Shown here: positions 52,722 to 62,408 of the stretch, piece by piece | Numbering within the stretch: the stretch's first letter is position 1 | Layout of the letters: the number at the start of each line of letters is the position of its first letter | DNA from: Neotabrizicola shimadae | GTDB taxonomy: Bacteria > Pseudomonadota > Alphaproteobacteria > Rhodobacterales > Rhodobacteraceae | Reading direction: 5' to 3' | Assembly: GCF_019623905.1 (NCBI RefSeq) | Contig: NZ_CP069372.1 | Location: 1 to 64,000, forward strand | DNA: 64,000 nucleotides | Notes under the pieces: generated by a model | Database searches by the model: none | What the model saw: only the letters and a program-made list of their open reading frames with translations | What the model was told of the DNA's origin: nothing | Position numbers and translations under genes: made by a program

Positions 52722-53461
52722 CAGCTACAACTGGTTTGCGGTCAGCGATGCGCAGGCTGGCCCGGAAAACGCTGGTCCGGCACGTGCTCGTGGCCATCCT
52801 AGCGATTGGGCTGGTGCTGGGCTTTGCGGCGGTTCACGCGCAGTTCAGCCCGATGCACCGCTGGAACCGCGCCTTCGGGGATGCATCGCTGGTGCTGGTC
52901 GCGCTGTCGATGGCCTTCGGGCCGCTGACACGCTTCCTGCGCGCGGCGGTTCCGCTGCTGCCGTTCCGGCGTGAGATGGGTATCCATGCTTGCCTTCTGG
53001 TGATCGTCCACGCGGCGATCATTCTCGTTGGCTGGGTCGAATGGGATCTGATGCGGCTGTTCGGGTTCGAATGGCATCCCGACCTCTTGGCCTATGTCAT
53101 GTTCCAGCATGGTTTCGGGCTTGCCAACGCCATCGGGATCGCGGCCCTGGTCCTCGCAGTTCTGCTTGCCGCTACGTCGAGCGATTTCGCGATGCGGCGT
53201 CTGGGGCTGTCCGGCTGGAAGTTCTTGCAGATGGGCGTCCTGCCGATGTGGTGGCTGACCGTGGCACATGTGGCCTACTTCCTCTTCATTCATTTCCTGA
53301 GCTTCCATCAGGCAACGCCGCCGCCGAATCCGCTTCAGCCCTGGTTCGTCGCACTGGTGGTCGTCGTCTTTGGTCTGCGCGCGGCGGCCTACCTAAAGAC
53401 CATCCGCGCCAAGGCCCTGTCCGAACTGCCGGGAGAGGAGGCAAGCCGTGCGTCGATCTGA
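52718..53461 (+). CDS. Ferric reductase-like transmembrane protein
   Basis: 247 residues; the GTG start overlaps the previous stop. Five or six membrane segments, with haem-ligand-type His residues (MGIHACLLVIVHAAI and AHVAYFLFIHFLSF). This is the ferric-reductase-like/MsrQ fold. It could pass electrons through the membrane to periplasmic partners such as the cytochromes nearby. Confidence 0.8.
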   Translation: MTATTGLRSAMRRLARKTLVRHVLVAILAIGLVLGFAAVHAQFSPMHRWNRAFGDASLVLVALSMAFGPLTRFLRAAVPLLPFRREMGIHACLLVIVHAAIILVGWVEWDLMRLFGFEWHPDLLAYVMFQHGFGLANAIGIAALVLAVLLAATSSDFAMRRLGLSGWKFLQMGVLPMWWLTVAHVAYFLFIHFLSFHQATPPPNPLQPWFVALVVVVFGLRAAAYLKTIRAKALSELPGEEASRASI

Positions 53462-55400
53462 ACGCGATCTCGCGCACGCGGCAAAGAATACGACCCGGCG
53501 GTCCCTCCTGCTGGGTGGGGCGATGTCCTCGGTGGTCGGTGTTTTGGGCTTCCGGATGTGGCAACTGGGCGTCCGCGATGCTGAACAGTACTACCTTCTG
53601 GCCGAAGAAAACCGAATCAGCCTGCGGCTGGTACGTCCCGACAGGGGTCGCATCCTTGACCGGGCCGGAAAGATCGTTGCTGACAACGAGCAGGCATATC
53701 GCATCACGCTGGTAAAGGAAGAAGCCCGAGATGTCGACGACGTTCTGCAAAAGCTGCGGGTGCTGCTCGGCCTCGACGCAGAGACTGTTTCGAAGGTGAA
53801 CGAGCAGATCGACCGTGTTCGAGCTTTCGTGCCGGTAACGGTGAAGGACCGCGTCACTTGGGACGAATTGTCGATCGTGGCACTGAACTCACCAGTCCTT
53901 CCCGGTGTGCAGCCCGAGATGGTCCTTTCCCGCGTCTATCCTTTCGGCCCGGATTTCGCGCATCAGGTCGGTTATGTAGGGCCGGTAAGCGACAGCGATC
54001 TGGAGAACGAAGCGGCTGACAATGCGCCGCTGCTCCGCCTGCCCGATTTTGAAGTCGGCAAGACAGGAGTGGAGCGAATCCACGAACGCACCTTGCGCGG
54101 CATGCCGGGCACGCGCCGCGTCGAGGTCAACGTGTCCGGCCGCACGATGCGCGAACTCGATCTCGATCCTGCAACTCCTGGCCCGGATATGCAGGTTACG
54201 CTCGATCACCATTTACAAAACTTCATGCGCGTCCGGCTGGAAGGCCAAAGCGCTGCCGCGATCGTGATGGACGTGACAAACGGCGATTTGCTTGGCTGCA
54301 CCTCGGCGCCCTCCTTCGATCCGAACCTTTTCGTCCGCGGGATTTCCAGCCGCGACTACGGCACGCTCCGTGACAGCGAATTCCGCCCGCTTGCAGACAA
54401 GACGGTGCAGGGGGCCTATCCGCCGGGATCGACGATCAAGATGTCGAATGCGCTGGCCGCGCTGGAAACCGGGCTGATGGACCCGGAAGAGACTGTCGCC
54501 TGCAATGGCTATGTCGAGATCTCCGGCCGAAGGTTCCACTGCTGGAAGCGCGGTGGTCATGGCCGAGTGAACATGGTCGGCGCGCTGCGCGAGTCTTGCG
54601 ACGTCTACTTCTACGAGGTCGCGCAGCGCATCGGCATTGACGGCATCTTCGCGATGAACGACCGGCTGGGGCTTGGCCAGAAGTACGACCTTCCGCTGTC
54701 CGGCATGGCGCACGGCAACAATCCATCGCGTGCTTGGAAGCAGGAACGGTACGGGCAGGACTGGCTGATCGGGGACACCATCAATGCCTCGATTGGGCAA
54801 GGCTTCACGCTCGCCTCGCCGATCCAGCTTGCCACCATGACGGCGCGACTGGCTTCGGGGACCGCCGTGTTGCCCCGACTGGTGCGACCGCGTACCGGGC
54901 AGGACCAGGATACGGCTGCTCCGGCCCCGCTCGGTCTGTCGGCCGATGCACTGGCCATTGTGCGACAGGGCATGTTCGAGGTCTCGAACCACGAGCGCGG
55001 GACGGCCTATTCCTCGCGGATCGCCGATCCGACATTGGCGATGGCCGGCAAGACGGGAACGAGCCAGGTCTTCTCGATCACCGCTGCCGAGCGGGCGGCA
55101 GGCGTCCGCTCGCAGGACGAGCTGCCGTGGAACCGGCGCGATCACGCGCTGTTCGTGGCCTTTGCACCCTTTGATGCGCCGCGCTTTGCTGTCACGGTCG
55201 TTGTGGAACACGGCGGTGGCGGGTCAACGGCAGCGGCGCCAATTGCGCGCGACATCATGCTGTTTGCACAGCATGGCGGCCTGCCGCCTGAGGACGCCTA
55301 TCCGACATCGCAGAGGGCGCGCATACGGGAGGACCTAGCCCTGCTGTCCGAACGCATCCTGCCGCCGGACGGCACGATCGCCACAGTGAGCCGGACATGA
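53448..55400 (+). CDS. mrdA: Penicillin-binding protein 2 (MrdA-type transpeptidase)
   Basis: 650 residues; GTG start with AGGAGG seven bases upstream. The N-terminal membrane anchor and PBP dimer domain (LVRPDRGRILDR) precede the transpeptidase: PPGSTIK (SxxK Ser), SCDVYFY, KTGTSQ. This is PBP2, normally partnered with RodA for cell elongation. RodA is absent here. A plasmid copy in a copper operon is unusual; it may be a copper-tolerant or spare enzyme. Confidence 0.93.
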   Translation: MRRSERDLAHAAKNTTRRSLLLGGAMSSVVGVLGFRMWQLGVRDAEQYYLLAEENRISLRLVRPDRGRILDRAGKIVADNEQAYRITLVKEEARDVDDVLQKLRVLLGLDAETVSKVNEQIDRVRAFVPVTVKDRVTWDELSIVALNSPVLPGVQPEMVLSRVYPFGPDFAHQVGYVGPVSDSDLENEAADNAPLLRLPDFEVGKTGVERIHERTLRGMPGTRRVEVNVSGRTMRELDLDPATPGPDMQVTLDHHLQNFMRVRLEGQSAAAIVMDVTNGDLLGCTSAPSFDPNLFVRGISSRDYGTLRDSEFRPLADKTVQGAYPPGSTIKMSNALAALETGLMDPEETVACNGYVEISGRRFHCWKRGGHGRVNMVGALRESCDVYFYEVAQRIGIDGIFAMNDRLGLGQKYDLPLSGMAHGNNPSRAWKQERYGQDWLIGDTINASIGQGFTLASPIQLATMTARLASGTAVLPRLVRPRTGQDQDTAAPAPLGLSADALAIVRQGMFEVSNHERGTAYSSRIADPTLAMAGKTGTSQVFSITAAERAAGVRSQDELPWNRRDHALFVAFAPFDAPRFAVTVVVEHGGGGSTAAAPIARDIMLFAQHGGLPPEDAYPTSQRARIREDLALLSERILPPDGTIATVSRT

Positions 55401-55873
55401 TGCACCGTCTCAGAAGAGCATTGTGCCGAAGCGTTCTTGCGAGTGCAGTTCTCGTAACAGTCCTCGTCCTGCTTGCCTTTCCCGCACGAGCCTTCTTTCA
55501 CGACGTGCCCGACACCGAAGGTGGACGTGCCATTTACGTGGCCAAATGTGCCTCCTGTCACGGTGCCAATCTGGAAGGGCAGCCGGACTGGCAGTCGGCG
55601 AGGGAGGACGGCACCTATCCCGCGCCGCCCCACGACGAGACGGGCCACACCTGGCACCATGGGGACGCGATGCTGCGAGACTACATCCGTCGCGGCGGGC
55701 AGCCGGTGCTGGACGATATGGGGGTCGACTTCACCTCCGGCATGCCCGGGTTTGGCGAAGAGCTGACCGAAGACGACATCGAGGCCGTCCTCGCTTACAT
55801 CCGGTCGACCTGGCCCGACCGCATTCGTGCCGCACAGGCTGAACGCAGCCAGTTGGAAGCAGGTTCGCCTTGA
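55397..55873 (+). CDS. Monohaem c-type cytochrome
   Basis: 158 residues; the start overlaps the PBP2 stop. Signal peptide, then haem site CASCH (YVAKCASCHGANLEG) and a Met ligand region near MPGFGEEL. It has the form of a small soluble cytochrome c. It is probably the electron partner of a neighbouring redox protein. Confidence 0.87.
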   Translation: MMHRLRRALCRSVLASAVLVTVLVLLAFPARAFFHDVPDTEGGRAIYVAKCASCHGANLEGQPDWQSAREDGTYPAPPHDETGHTWHHGDAMLRDYIRRGGQPVLDDMGVDFTSGMPGFGEELTEDDIEAVLAYIRSTWPDRIRAAQAERSQLEAGSP

Positions 55874-55983
55874 AGCCGCAAGTAAGTCCACCGACCTCCC
55901 AATTCCCGCTTGCCTCTCTAGGAACTAGAGGGTGCATACCGCCTGAAACTCGAAATCTTCATCCGCCACACAAGGCTCTTCCC

Positions 55984-56709
55984 ATGCGCGTCACGTCAAT
56001 CCTGTTTGCTATCACGCTCGTTTTCGCTCCCGGCCTCACTCTGGCGCAGGAGACTACGGAAGATCGGATCAAGGAACTGGTCGCCGAAACCTTGCGCGAG
56101 AACCCGGAGCTTGTGCTCGAGGCTATCCAGACGCTGGAGGCGCGCCAGGCAGAGGCCCAAGCTGCCGCCGTTGCCGCGACCCTGGCCGACGAGCGCGCCC
56201 TGCTTGAGCGCGACCCCAACGCTCCGGTCCTCGGCAACCCGGAAGGCGACGTGACGGTGGTGGAGTTCTTCGATTACAACTGTCCCTATTGCAAACGCGC
56301 GATGCCTGAAATCGACGCCCTGCTGGCCGAGGACGGAAACATCCGTCTTGTTCTGAGAGAATGGCCAATCCTCAGCGAAGGATCAGCGATCGCGGCGCGG
56401 GCCGCTTTGGCTGCACGGAAGCAGAACAAGTATGCTGAACTGCACAATGCGCTGATGGGTGCGCGGGCGAAGTTGGACGAGCAGTCGGTGCTGCGGATCG
56501 CGGGCGAGGTCGGACTCGATGTCGAGCAGCTCAAGGTCGACATGCAATCGCCCGAAGTCGAGGAACATATCGCCACGTCGCTACGTCTGGCCGAGGCTCT
56601 CGGCTTCAACGGCACACCGTCATTCGTGGTGGGTGATCAACTGATTCCGGGCTTTGTCGAGAAGGCTCAGCTTGCCGAGGTGGTAGCCGCCGCGCGGGCC
56701 GCCGAATGA
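55984..56709 (+). CDS. DsbA/ScsC-family disulfide protein
   Basis: 241 residues from the ATG at 55984. Signal peptide (LFAITLVFAPGLTLA), an N-terminal helix typical of ScsC/Com1 proteins (IKELVAETLRENPELVLEAI), then the CPYC motif (DYNCPYCKRAMP) and a cis-Pro loop NGTPSF. ScsC proteins are linked to copper tolerance. ScsB and ScsD are not seen. Confidence 0.88.
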   Translation: MRVTSILFAITLVFAPGLTLAQETTEDRIKELVAETLRENPELVLEAIQTLEARQAEAQAAAVAATLADERALLERDPNAPVLGNPEGDVTVVEFFDYNCPYCKRAMPEIDALLAEDGNIRLVLREWPILSEGSAIAARAALAARKQNKYAELHNALMGARAKLDEQSVLRIAGEVGLDVEQLKVDMQSPEVEEHIATSLRLAEALGFNGTPSFVVGDQLIPGFVEKAQLAEVVAAARAAE

Positions 56710-57362
56710 GTATCCGTTTTACGCGTCCTTTCGGTTTCCGACTTCAGCGGCCTTTCACGATCACTGAGACGGTCTTGGGCCGGATCAGGCATTCCGTCGT
56801 GGCAGCCACTTTGTGGATCGCCTTGACAGGGATTGCTTCGGCGCATTCAATCACCGTCGGCCTTCTGGTCGTCGGCGAGGACGTTGACGCAAGTCTGGCA
56901 GAAGCGGTGCGCGGTTTCCTCCTAGCGGCCGACGAACGGGACGGGCACGCCAACGAAACATCGGACGGACATCTCGGTGGGGTTGATGTGCAACTGCTGC
57001 CGCTGCCACGAGATGCGGCGGGGCTGGTCGAAGGACTGTTCGGTACGTCCGACGAGCCGACCGATGTCGTCATTGTCATTGGCGCCGAACCCGCGGCCAG
57101 CGACGCCGCGCGCGCGTATGCCTCGGCAAGCACGGTCTTGCGGCAGTTCGTACTGCCGGATGGGTGGGACAGCGCAGACGGAACCGACGGTTTTGTGTCG
57201 CGTTACCGGCTCGCCTATGGCGCGACGCCCGGCTTAATGGCGGCAACGGCCTATCATGCGGCTCGCAGGCTCGACGTCGCAATCAGACCGTTGGACGGTG
57301 TGGTGCCCGAGGAAGCACTGCTAAACGCCTGGAGGTCAACCGAATCCGGTCTGTCCTGGTGA
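56706..57362 (+). CDS. Exported protein, unrecognised
   Basis: 218 residues; ATGA overlap with the DsbA-like gene. After a signal-like N-terminus it has alternating strands and helices (SITVGLLVVGEDVD, DVVIVIGAEPAAS) that recall a periplasmic-binding-protein or PQQ-pathway type fold. Last gene of the run; a terminator follows at 57369. Function not known. Confidence 0.6.
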   Translation: MSIRFTRPFGFRLQRPFTITETVLGRIRHSVVAATLWIALTGIASAHSITVGLLVVGEDVDASLAEAVRGFLLAADERDGHANETSDGHLGGVDVQLLPLPRDAAGLVEGLFGTSDEPTDVVIVIGAEPAASDAARAYASASTVLRQFVLPDGWDSADGTDGFVSRYRLAYGATPGLMAATAYHAARRLDVAIRPLDGVVPEEALLNAWRSTESGLSW

Positions 57363-57368
57363 CCCGGG

Positions 57369-57397
57369 AACCAATGGCGCACGGCGTCATTGGTTTT
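57369..57397 (+). terminator. Rho-independent terminator
   Basis: AACCAATG (57369-57376) pairs with CATTGGTT (57388-57395), extended inward by G-U and GC pairs, with a short T-run. It closes the plus-strand operon and separates it from the convergent DUF411 gene. Confidence 0.65.
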
Positions 57398-57424
57398 GGG
57401 CAGTCCCCGCACGACTGAACGGGA

Positions 57425-57892
57425 TCAGGCTGCAGGGTAGCTCGTGAAGACACTGCCGCCGCCGTCCATCCCGACAAGGATGACGTCATAGGCTTCGCGA
57501 TCGGTCTCGGGTCCCATGCCGGGTGACCCGTAGGGCATGCCAGGCACGGAGAGACCGACGGCGACGGGTCGTTCAGCCAAAAGACGGCGGATGTCGGCGG
57601 CGGGAACGTGCCCCTCGACAGTATAGTCGCCGATGGTGGCGGTGTGGCAGGACGCGAGGTCTTCCGGAATGCCACGCTCGCGCTTGAACGCCGCAAGCTC
57701 TTCGATGCTGCGTTCCTCGAAGGATACCCGAAAGCCGCTGTCGCGCAGATGTCCGATCCACCCGTTGCAGCAGGGGCAGCCGGGGTCCTTGACGACGTGG
57801 ATGGCTTCGTCGCCCTCGGCAAGTGCTGGGGTAGCCGCAATGGCGGCCAGCCAAGGAACGGCGGCGAGAACCTTGCGCCGGGACAGTGTCAT
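57425..57892 (-). CDS. DUF411 family copper-binding protein
   Basis: 155 residues from the ATG at 57892. A Tat-like signal (SRRKVLAAVPWLAA) and the DUF411 motifs KDPGCPCCNGW, CHTATIGDYTVEGHVPA and VPGMPYGSPGM. DUF411 proteins are periplasmic copper proteins. It is convergent with the long operon. Confidence 0.9.
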   Translation of the reverse strand: MTLSRRKVLAAVPWLAAIAATPALAEGDEAIHVVKDPGCPCCNGWIGHLRDSGFRVSFEERSIEELAAFKRERGIPEDLASCHTATIGDYTVEGHVPAADIRRLLAERPVAVGLSVPGMPYGSPGMGPETDREAYDVILVGMDGGGSVFTSYPAA

Positions 57893-57990
57893 GATGTCGG
57901 CCTTTCGTTGGAACTTTACGGGAAACATAGCTGCAAGTGCGGGGATCGGCGAGCAAAGTCTGATGAACCCGGCGACAGATCACCGAAATG

Positions 57991-58602
57991 CTACTCCAGC
58001 CTTGGGTCCCCGGCTTGAACCAGCAGAACCCCGTGGTTCTCGTCGGCGTCGTCGTCGGTGATCGTCCGTGTGGAGACGCCCGGCAAGTCGGCAAACCCCT
58101 CCATCATCCGTTTCGGAAACCAGGTCATCGGCAGGCTTTCAAATCCGGGCACCCCTTCCAGCACCCGCGACAGCGCGATGGTGCAGTTTGCTTTCGGCAC
58201 CGCGCCATAGGCCATTGCCCGCTGCATGATCAGTGCCGCAACCTCGGGCGATACCTCGATAGTCTGTTCAACCACGTCGTAGGTCTCGCGGGCATGGTAG
58301 TCGATGTAGAAATCCACCATCTTCGGGGTGACCCCGAAGTGCACGTCGTTGCGCTCGGGCAGCCGGGGATGCCGCCAGGTGCCAGCCGGATCGAACAGCA
58401 CGCGCTGCGATCCGTTGATGAGCAGGCCCGCATGCGCTCCCGCTCCGCTGCGTGTCGAGAGGACCGTGAAGAGCGTGACCGAGGTCGGGCCGGGATGCTC
58501 GTAGCGGGCGGCGGCCACGGCCTCCTCGGGTGCCCAGATCGGTTCGGCACCGCAGGATGCCAGGCCAAGGATTGCCGCCATGGCGAAAAGAAGTTTCCAC
58601 AT
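57991..58602 (-). CDS. Lipoprotein, conserved hypothetical
   Basis: 203 residues. A lipobox (MWKLLFAMAAILGLASC) predicts attachment to the outer membrane. The mature part has HAGLLINGSQRVLFDPAG and no known catalytic motif. A 19-bp palindrome lies 20 bp upstream (58622-58640), likely an operator. Unknown function. Confidence 0.75.
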   Translation of the reverse strand: MWKLLFAMAAILGLASCGAEPIWAPEEAVAAARYEHPGPTSVTLFTVLSTRSGAGAHAGLLINGSQRVLFDPAGTWRHPRLPERNDVHFGVTPKMVDFYIDYHARETYDVVEQTIEVSPEVAALIMQRAMAYGAVPKANCTIALSRVLEGVPGFESLPMTWFPKRMMEGFADLPGVSTRTITDDDADENHGVLLVQAGDPRLE

Positions 58603-58621
58603 CGATTCACTGTCCCGCGTT

Positions 58622-58640
58622 TTGCGCAGGTTCTGCGCAA
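58622..58640. promoter_or_regulatory. Palindrome in the divergent gap before the lipoprotein gene
   Basis: TTGCGCAG and CTGCGCAA are perfect 8-bp arms around GTT. It lies in the 187-bp gap between divergent genes and so may serve both. Confidence 0.5.
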
Positions 58641-58789
58641 TCGCGACGGATTCCAGTAAACTCTGCGATAGTGGGGCAGGGAATTCGGAAACTCGGCATT
58701 GATGCCGCAGCTTTAGAGATCAGAGTGCCCCTCAGGGACACCAAACTGTCAGGTGACGGAAGCGGGCCATCCTGATAGATGTCTCAGAT

Positions 58790-59143
58790 ATGGCGCTTCT
58801 CACGTTTCGCATGCATGTCCTGATCCTCGCCGCCTACGTCCTGGCGGCAATCCTTCCCGTATTGGCTCTGGGCGAACGGCAGCAAGCTCAGGCAGACCAT
58901 GCGCAGATGATGGCGATGGCCGGCCACCTGGCGCACATGCCCGCGACTGACGGCCCGAAGGACCTGACGCAGCAGCTGATCTGTCAGCAGCACTGCCTGT
59001 TCGCGGCAGCGACCTTTCCTGCGCCGGACCGGGTTGCGGAAACTCTCGCGCGGTCCTCCGTTGTGGAGGCTGGCGTCGACATCCTTGCCGCCTCGCTGGC
59101 CAATCCGCCCCCGGGGCCGCCTCCCAAGATCGCCGTGATCTGA
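58790..59143 (+). CDS. Small exported Cys/His protein C
   Basis: 117 residues. Hydrophobic start (VLILAAYVLAAILPVLALG), a Met/His-rich stretch (HAQMMAMAGHLAHM) and LICQQHCLF, ending NPPPGPPPKIAVI. The plan is like proteins A and B at 48.6 and 49.7 kb. It lies 66 bp before the multicopper oxidase and is probably its small partner. Unrecognised. Confidence 0.6.
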   Translation: MALLTFRMHVLILAAYVLAAILPVLALGERQQAQADHAQMMAMAGHLAHMPATDGPKDLTQQLICQQHCLFAAATFPAPDRVAETLARSSVVEAGVDILAASLANPPPGPPPKIAVI

Positions 59144-59209
59144 GCCTGCGGTTCCGGCCTTCGCCGGGGACCGTTTGTCCAATTCACGACGCGATACAGG
59201 AGAATTCGT

Positions 59210-60501
59210 ATGTCGCCCTTTTCTCGCCGCGGCTTTCTGGCCGCTTCTGCGGCCACGGCCGCCTCGCTGATGCTTCCCGCTCGGGTCCGGGCCCAGTCCG
59301 GTCGAATGTCGCTGACCGCCACCACCCGCTCCATCGACGTGCGGGGCAAGGCCGCAACCGTGTGGGGGCTTCTGGATGGCGCCGGCCGGTCCGGCCTTGT
59401 CCTCGATCCGGGCCAGGCTTTCGCGGTCGATCTGGCAAACACTTTGGCCGAGCCGACGATCATTCATTGGCACGGGCAGATTCCGCCCAATGCGCAGGAC
59501 GGCGTGCCCGACCTGCCGATGCCGGTCCTCCAACCCGGCGAAAACCGCGCCTACGATTTCGCCGCGCGACCGGGTACGCACTGGATGCACGCCCACATCC
59601 CGGCGCACGAGATGATGCTGCTTGCAGCACCCCTGGTCGTGCGGCGGCCCGAGGACGTTGCTGCCGACCGGCAGGAAGTGACGCTGTTCCTGCACGACTT
59701 TTCCTTCAAGCCACCTGCCGAGGTGCTGGCCGAGATCACCGGCGGCGCGTCGATGGCCGGGATGGATCATGGCCAGATGGGGCAGGGCGGCATGGACCAT
59801 TCCGGAATGGACATGGGTGCCATGGGTCAGGGGGACATGATGGCGATGCCGGGGATGGATGGCATGGCGATGGACCTGAACGACTACAACTTCGACGCCT
59901 ATCTTGCCAATGATCGCACGCTGGACGACCCCGAAGTGGTTCAGGTCGACAAAGGTGGGCGCATCCTTGTCCGCGTCATCAACGCTGCGGCCGCCACCGT
60001 GTTTTGGATCGACACTGGCGCGCTGCCGGGACGGCTAGTCGCGGTGGACGGCGAGCCGGTCCGACCTTTGCCCGGCAACCGCTTTGGCGTCGCAATGGGC
60101 CAGCGGCTGGATATCGAACTGGACGTGCCGGGCGAGGGCGGGGCCTTCCCGATCCTTGCCCTGCGCGAAGGTGCCAAGGAAAGGACGGGTGTCATCCTCG
60201 CCACGCCGGGGGCGGCGGTGACTAGGATCGCCGAGATGTCGGAGGCCGACCATCCCGCCTTCAGCGGCGATCTGGCGCAGGAGGGTGCTCTACGCGCCGT
60301 CAGCCCGCTGCCCGAACGCGCGCCAGCTTCGCAGCCGATGCTGATGCTGGGCGGCACCATGATGCCCTATGTCTGGACGATCAACGGCCAGACTTGGGGG
60401 TCCCATGTGCCGGTGACTGCGAAATCCGGCGACCGAGTCGAGATCATGTTCCACAACATGTCGATGATGGCGCATCCGATGCACCTGCACGGCCACGCCG
60501 A
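59210..60501 (+). pseudogene. copA: CopA-type multicopper oxidase, 3' end lost to IS6
   Basis: About 430 codons of a periplasmic multicopper oxidase: Tat-like signal SRRGFLAASAATAASLM, copper sites IHWHGQIPP and HWMHAHIPAHE, a Met/His-rich loop and the start of the third site HPMHLHGHA. The IS6 element begins right there, so the last copper site (HCHxxxH type) is missing. The frame runs into IS sequence and stops at 60580. It should be inactive. Confidence 0.9.
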
Positions 60502-61326
60502 GTCTGTTGCATTAGCGCTGCGTCCCGGGCAAGTGGTTTTGGCGAGAAGTTGTGGAGGATTGTGTGATGGCGCGTCGTGATCCGTTCCGGGGGCACCGGT
60601 TTCCGAAGGACGTGATCCTACTGGCGGTGCGCTGGTACTGCCGCTACCCGCTGTCCTACCGCGACGTGCGCGACATGCTGGCCGAACGGGGGATCATGGT
60701 GGATGCGGCCTCGATCTATCGCTGGGTGCGCAAGTTTGGGCCCGAGATCCGCAAGCGCGCCCTGAGCCGCCATCGCTCCTGGCGCGGCCTGACTTGGCAC
60801 GTGGACGAGACCTACATCAGGGTGAACGGCCGCTGGTGCTATCTCTGGCGCGCGGTCGACCAATTCGGGCAGCTCATCGACTTCCGCCTTACAGCGCGGC
60901 GGGATGCCAAGGCTGCCAGAGCGTTCTTGCGTCAGGCAAGGGAGACGGTGCGGCTCTATCAGCCCCTGACGATCATCACCGACAAGGCACCGACCTATGC
61001 CAAGGTGATCGCCGAGATCAATGACCGTCTGGGGCCGGAGGATGCCATCCGTCACTTGACGCGGAAGCATCTGAACAATCGCATCGAGAGTGATCATGCC
61101 GCCCTCAAGCGGCTGCTCCGTCCGATGCGCGGTTTCCGAGACCTCGCTTCCGCCAAAGCCACGCTCAAGGGCATTGAGACCTTCCGCGCGATCAGAAAGG
61201 CAGAGTTCGAAGCAGCCACCAAGGGCGTCGCCAACGAAATCGCCTTCACTGCCGACCTGTTCCAAGACGCCGCGTGAAGGCCTTAACCCAGCCATTTCCT
61301 GACCCAGAAACGCTAACGCAACAGAC
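60502..61326 (+). mobile_element. IS6-family insertion sequence, 825 bp
   Basis: Ends are set by inverted repeats: GTCTGTTGCATTAGCGCT at 60502 and, on the other strand at 61326, GTCTGTTGCGTTAGCGTT. One transposase gene fills it. The flanking 8 bp (CACGCCGA left, CCCGACGG right) do not match, so no target duplication remains. Confidence 0.85.
60567..61277 (+). CDS. IS6-family transposase
   Basis: 236 residues from the ATG at 60567 (GGAGG upstream). A zinc-finger-like N-terminus, then the DDE catalytic core: TWHVDETYIRVNGRWCYLWR (first Asp), TIITDKAPTYAKVI (second Asp) and NNRIESDHAALKR (Glu). Length and motifs are complete, so it is probably functional. Confidence 0.95.
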   Translation: MARRDPFRGHRFPKDVILLAVRWYCRYPLSYRDVRDMLAERGIMVDAASIYRWVRKFGPEIRKRALSRHRSWRGLTWHVDETYIRVNGRWCYLWRAVDQFGQLIDFRLTARRDAKAARAFLRQARETVRLYQPLTIITDKAPTYAKVIAEINDRLGPEDAIRHLTRKHLNNRIESDHAALKRLLRPMRGFRDLASAKATLKGIETFRAIRKAEFEAATKGVANEIAFTADLFQDAA

Positions 61327-61819
61327 CCCGACGGAGCACTTGGCCGACCCGGAGTTTGCCGGGAAGAGGGAAGGGGAGAGTGGTCGGCCGCAGTCCCCCG
61401 CTTCGCCGCCCGAATGTGCTGCCAGTGGGTTGGCGAGGCCCCGGAAAGAGAAGCTGGTGGTCCTCTTTCGGCTGCCGCTGGCAATCGAGAAGCAGCTTGA
61501 GCAGATCCCTGGCGCGGGCGACGTGACCCCAGCCTACATGCTGCGCGCCTTTGCCAAGGAAGCCCGGGCCGAACTGCGGCGGCTCTTGGCGGAAGATGAT
61601 CTTGCGCCGCATGTCGATGAGGCGAGGCGCATCTTTGCCATGGCAGCATCGGACATGGCGGTCGGCGAACCGATGACCGTCTACGCCCAAAGCTCCGCTA
61701 TCCGGGCTATGCATGCGGCACTTGATGACCCTTGGCTGATCGAGGCCCGGGCGACGATCGTTGGTGCCTTCCTCGCCGCGATTGCGTCGCTGCTGATCGA
61801 GGCGCGACGCGTCAGATAG
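61327..61819 (+). CDS. Unrecognised plasmid protein, truncated by IS6
   Basis: The open frame runs out of the IS right end (GTG at 61274 inside it) to a stop at 61819. The body, KLVVLFRLPLAIEKQLEQ ... AYMLRAFAKEARAELRRLLA ... AIRAMHAALDDPWLIEAR, looks like a natural helical protein, perhaps related to conjugation accessory proteins (VirC2-like by guess). Its true start is probably lost. Function unknown. Confidence 0.5.
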
Positions 61820-61858
61820 ACCCGGACAATGCAACAGAATTCGATGAACTGCCTCCGG

Positions 61859-62284
61859 TTACTCGCAGGCAAGATCGGGCAGCGGCGCTGTCTCGAAGGT
61901 CAGACTGTCGGCGCTTGTAACGAGCGCGAACTCGCCGCCCGAGCGGAAGGTAGCCACCATTTTCGACCAGTCCGCTGCGTCAACCGATGCCTGTGCGGCG
62001 ATGCCGTTGTTGACCGGCAGGCGGGCCTGTTCGCCCGACTTTGCGAGAACGACGACCATGTCCGGTGCGGCGTCTTTGACAAAGCGAACCACGAACGCGC
62101 CGTTGGGCGTTGGCCCAAAGACGCGATCCGGATCGCAGACAAGCCGCACCTCACCCGCTTCGCTGGTGAGCGCGTAGGTCGGCAGGCCACGTTCGACACC
62201 TATCGTCCAGGCGTCGAGCGCGTGGACGGGAACAGACATCGCCGCAAGCGCGGAAACAGCCAGAACGGGGGACAGAACATGCAT
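61859..62284 (-). CDS. Small exported protein, unrecognised
   Basis: 141 residues from the ATG at 62284. Signal peptide (LSPVLAVSALAAMSVPVHA), then a beta-rich domain with LVCDPDRVFGP, GGEFALVTSADSLTFETA and two Cys. Tail-to-tail with the previous gene. I do not recognise the family. Confidence 0.65.
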   Translation of the reverse strand: MHVLSPVLAVSALAAMSVPVHALDAWTIGVERGLPTYALTSEAGEVRLVCDPDRVFGPTPNGAFVVRFVKDAAPDMVVVLAKSGEQARLPVNNGIAAQASVDAADWSKMVATFRSGGEFALVTSADSLTFETAPLPDLACE

Positions 62285-62408
62285 CGACAGGAAAGCCTTT
62301 CGTGGTTCGCGTGGCGACAGCAAAGCACCACTTCTGATGTCGTTAGATATGTTCTGACAGAGTTCATGTCCATGACCGCTAGCCGTCAACGGATGACAGG
62401 AGGCCGGT

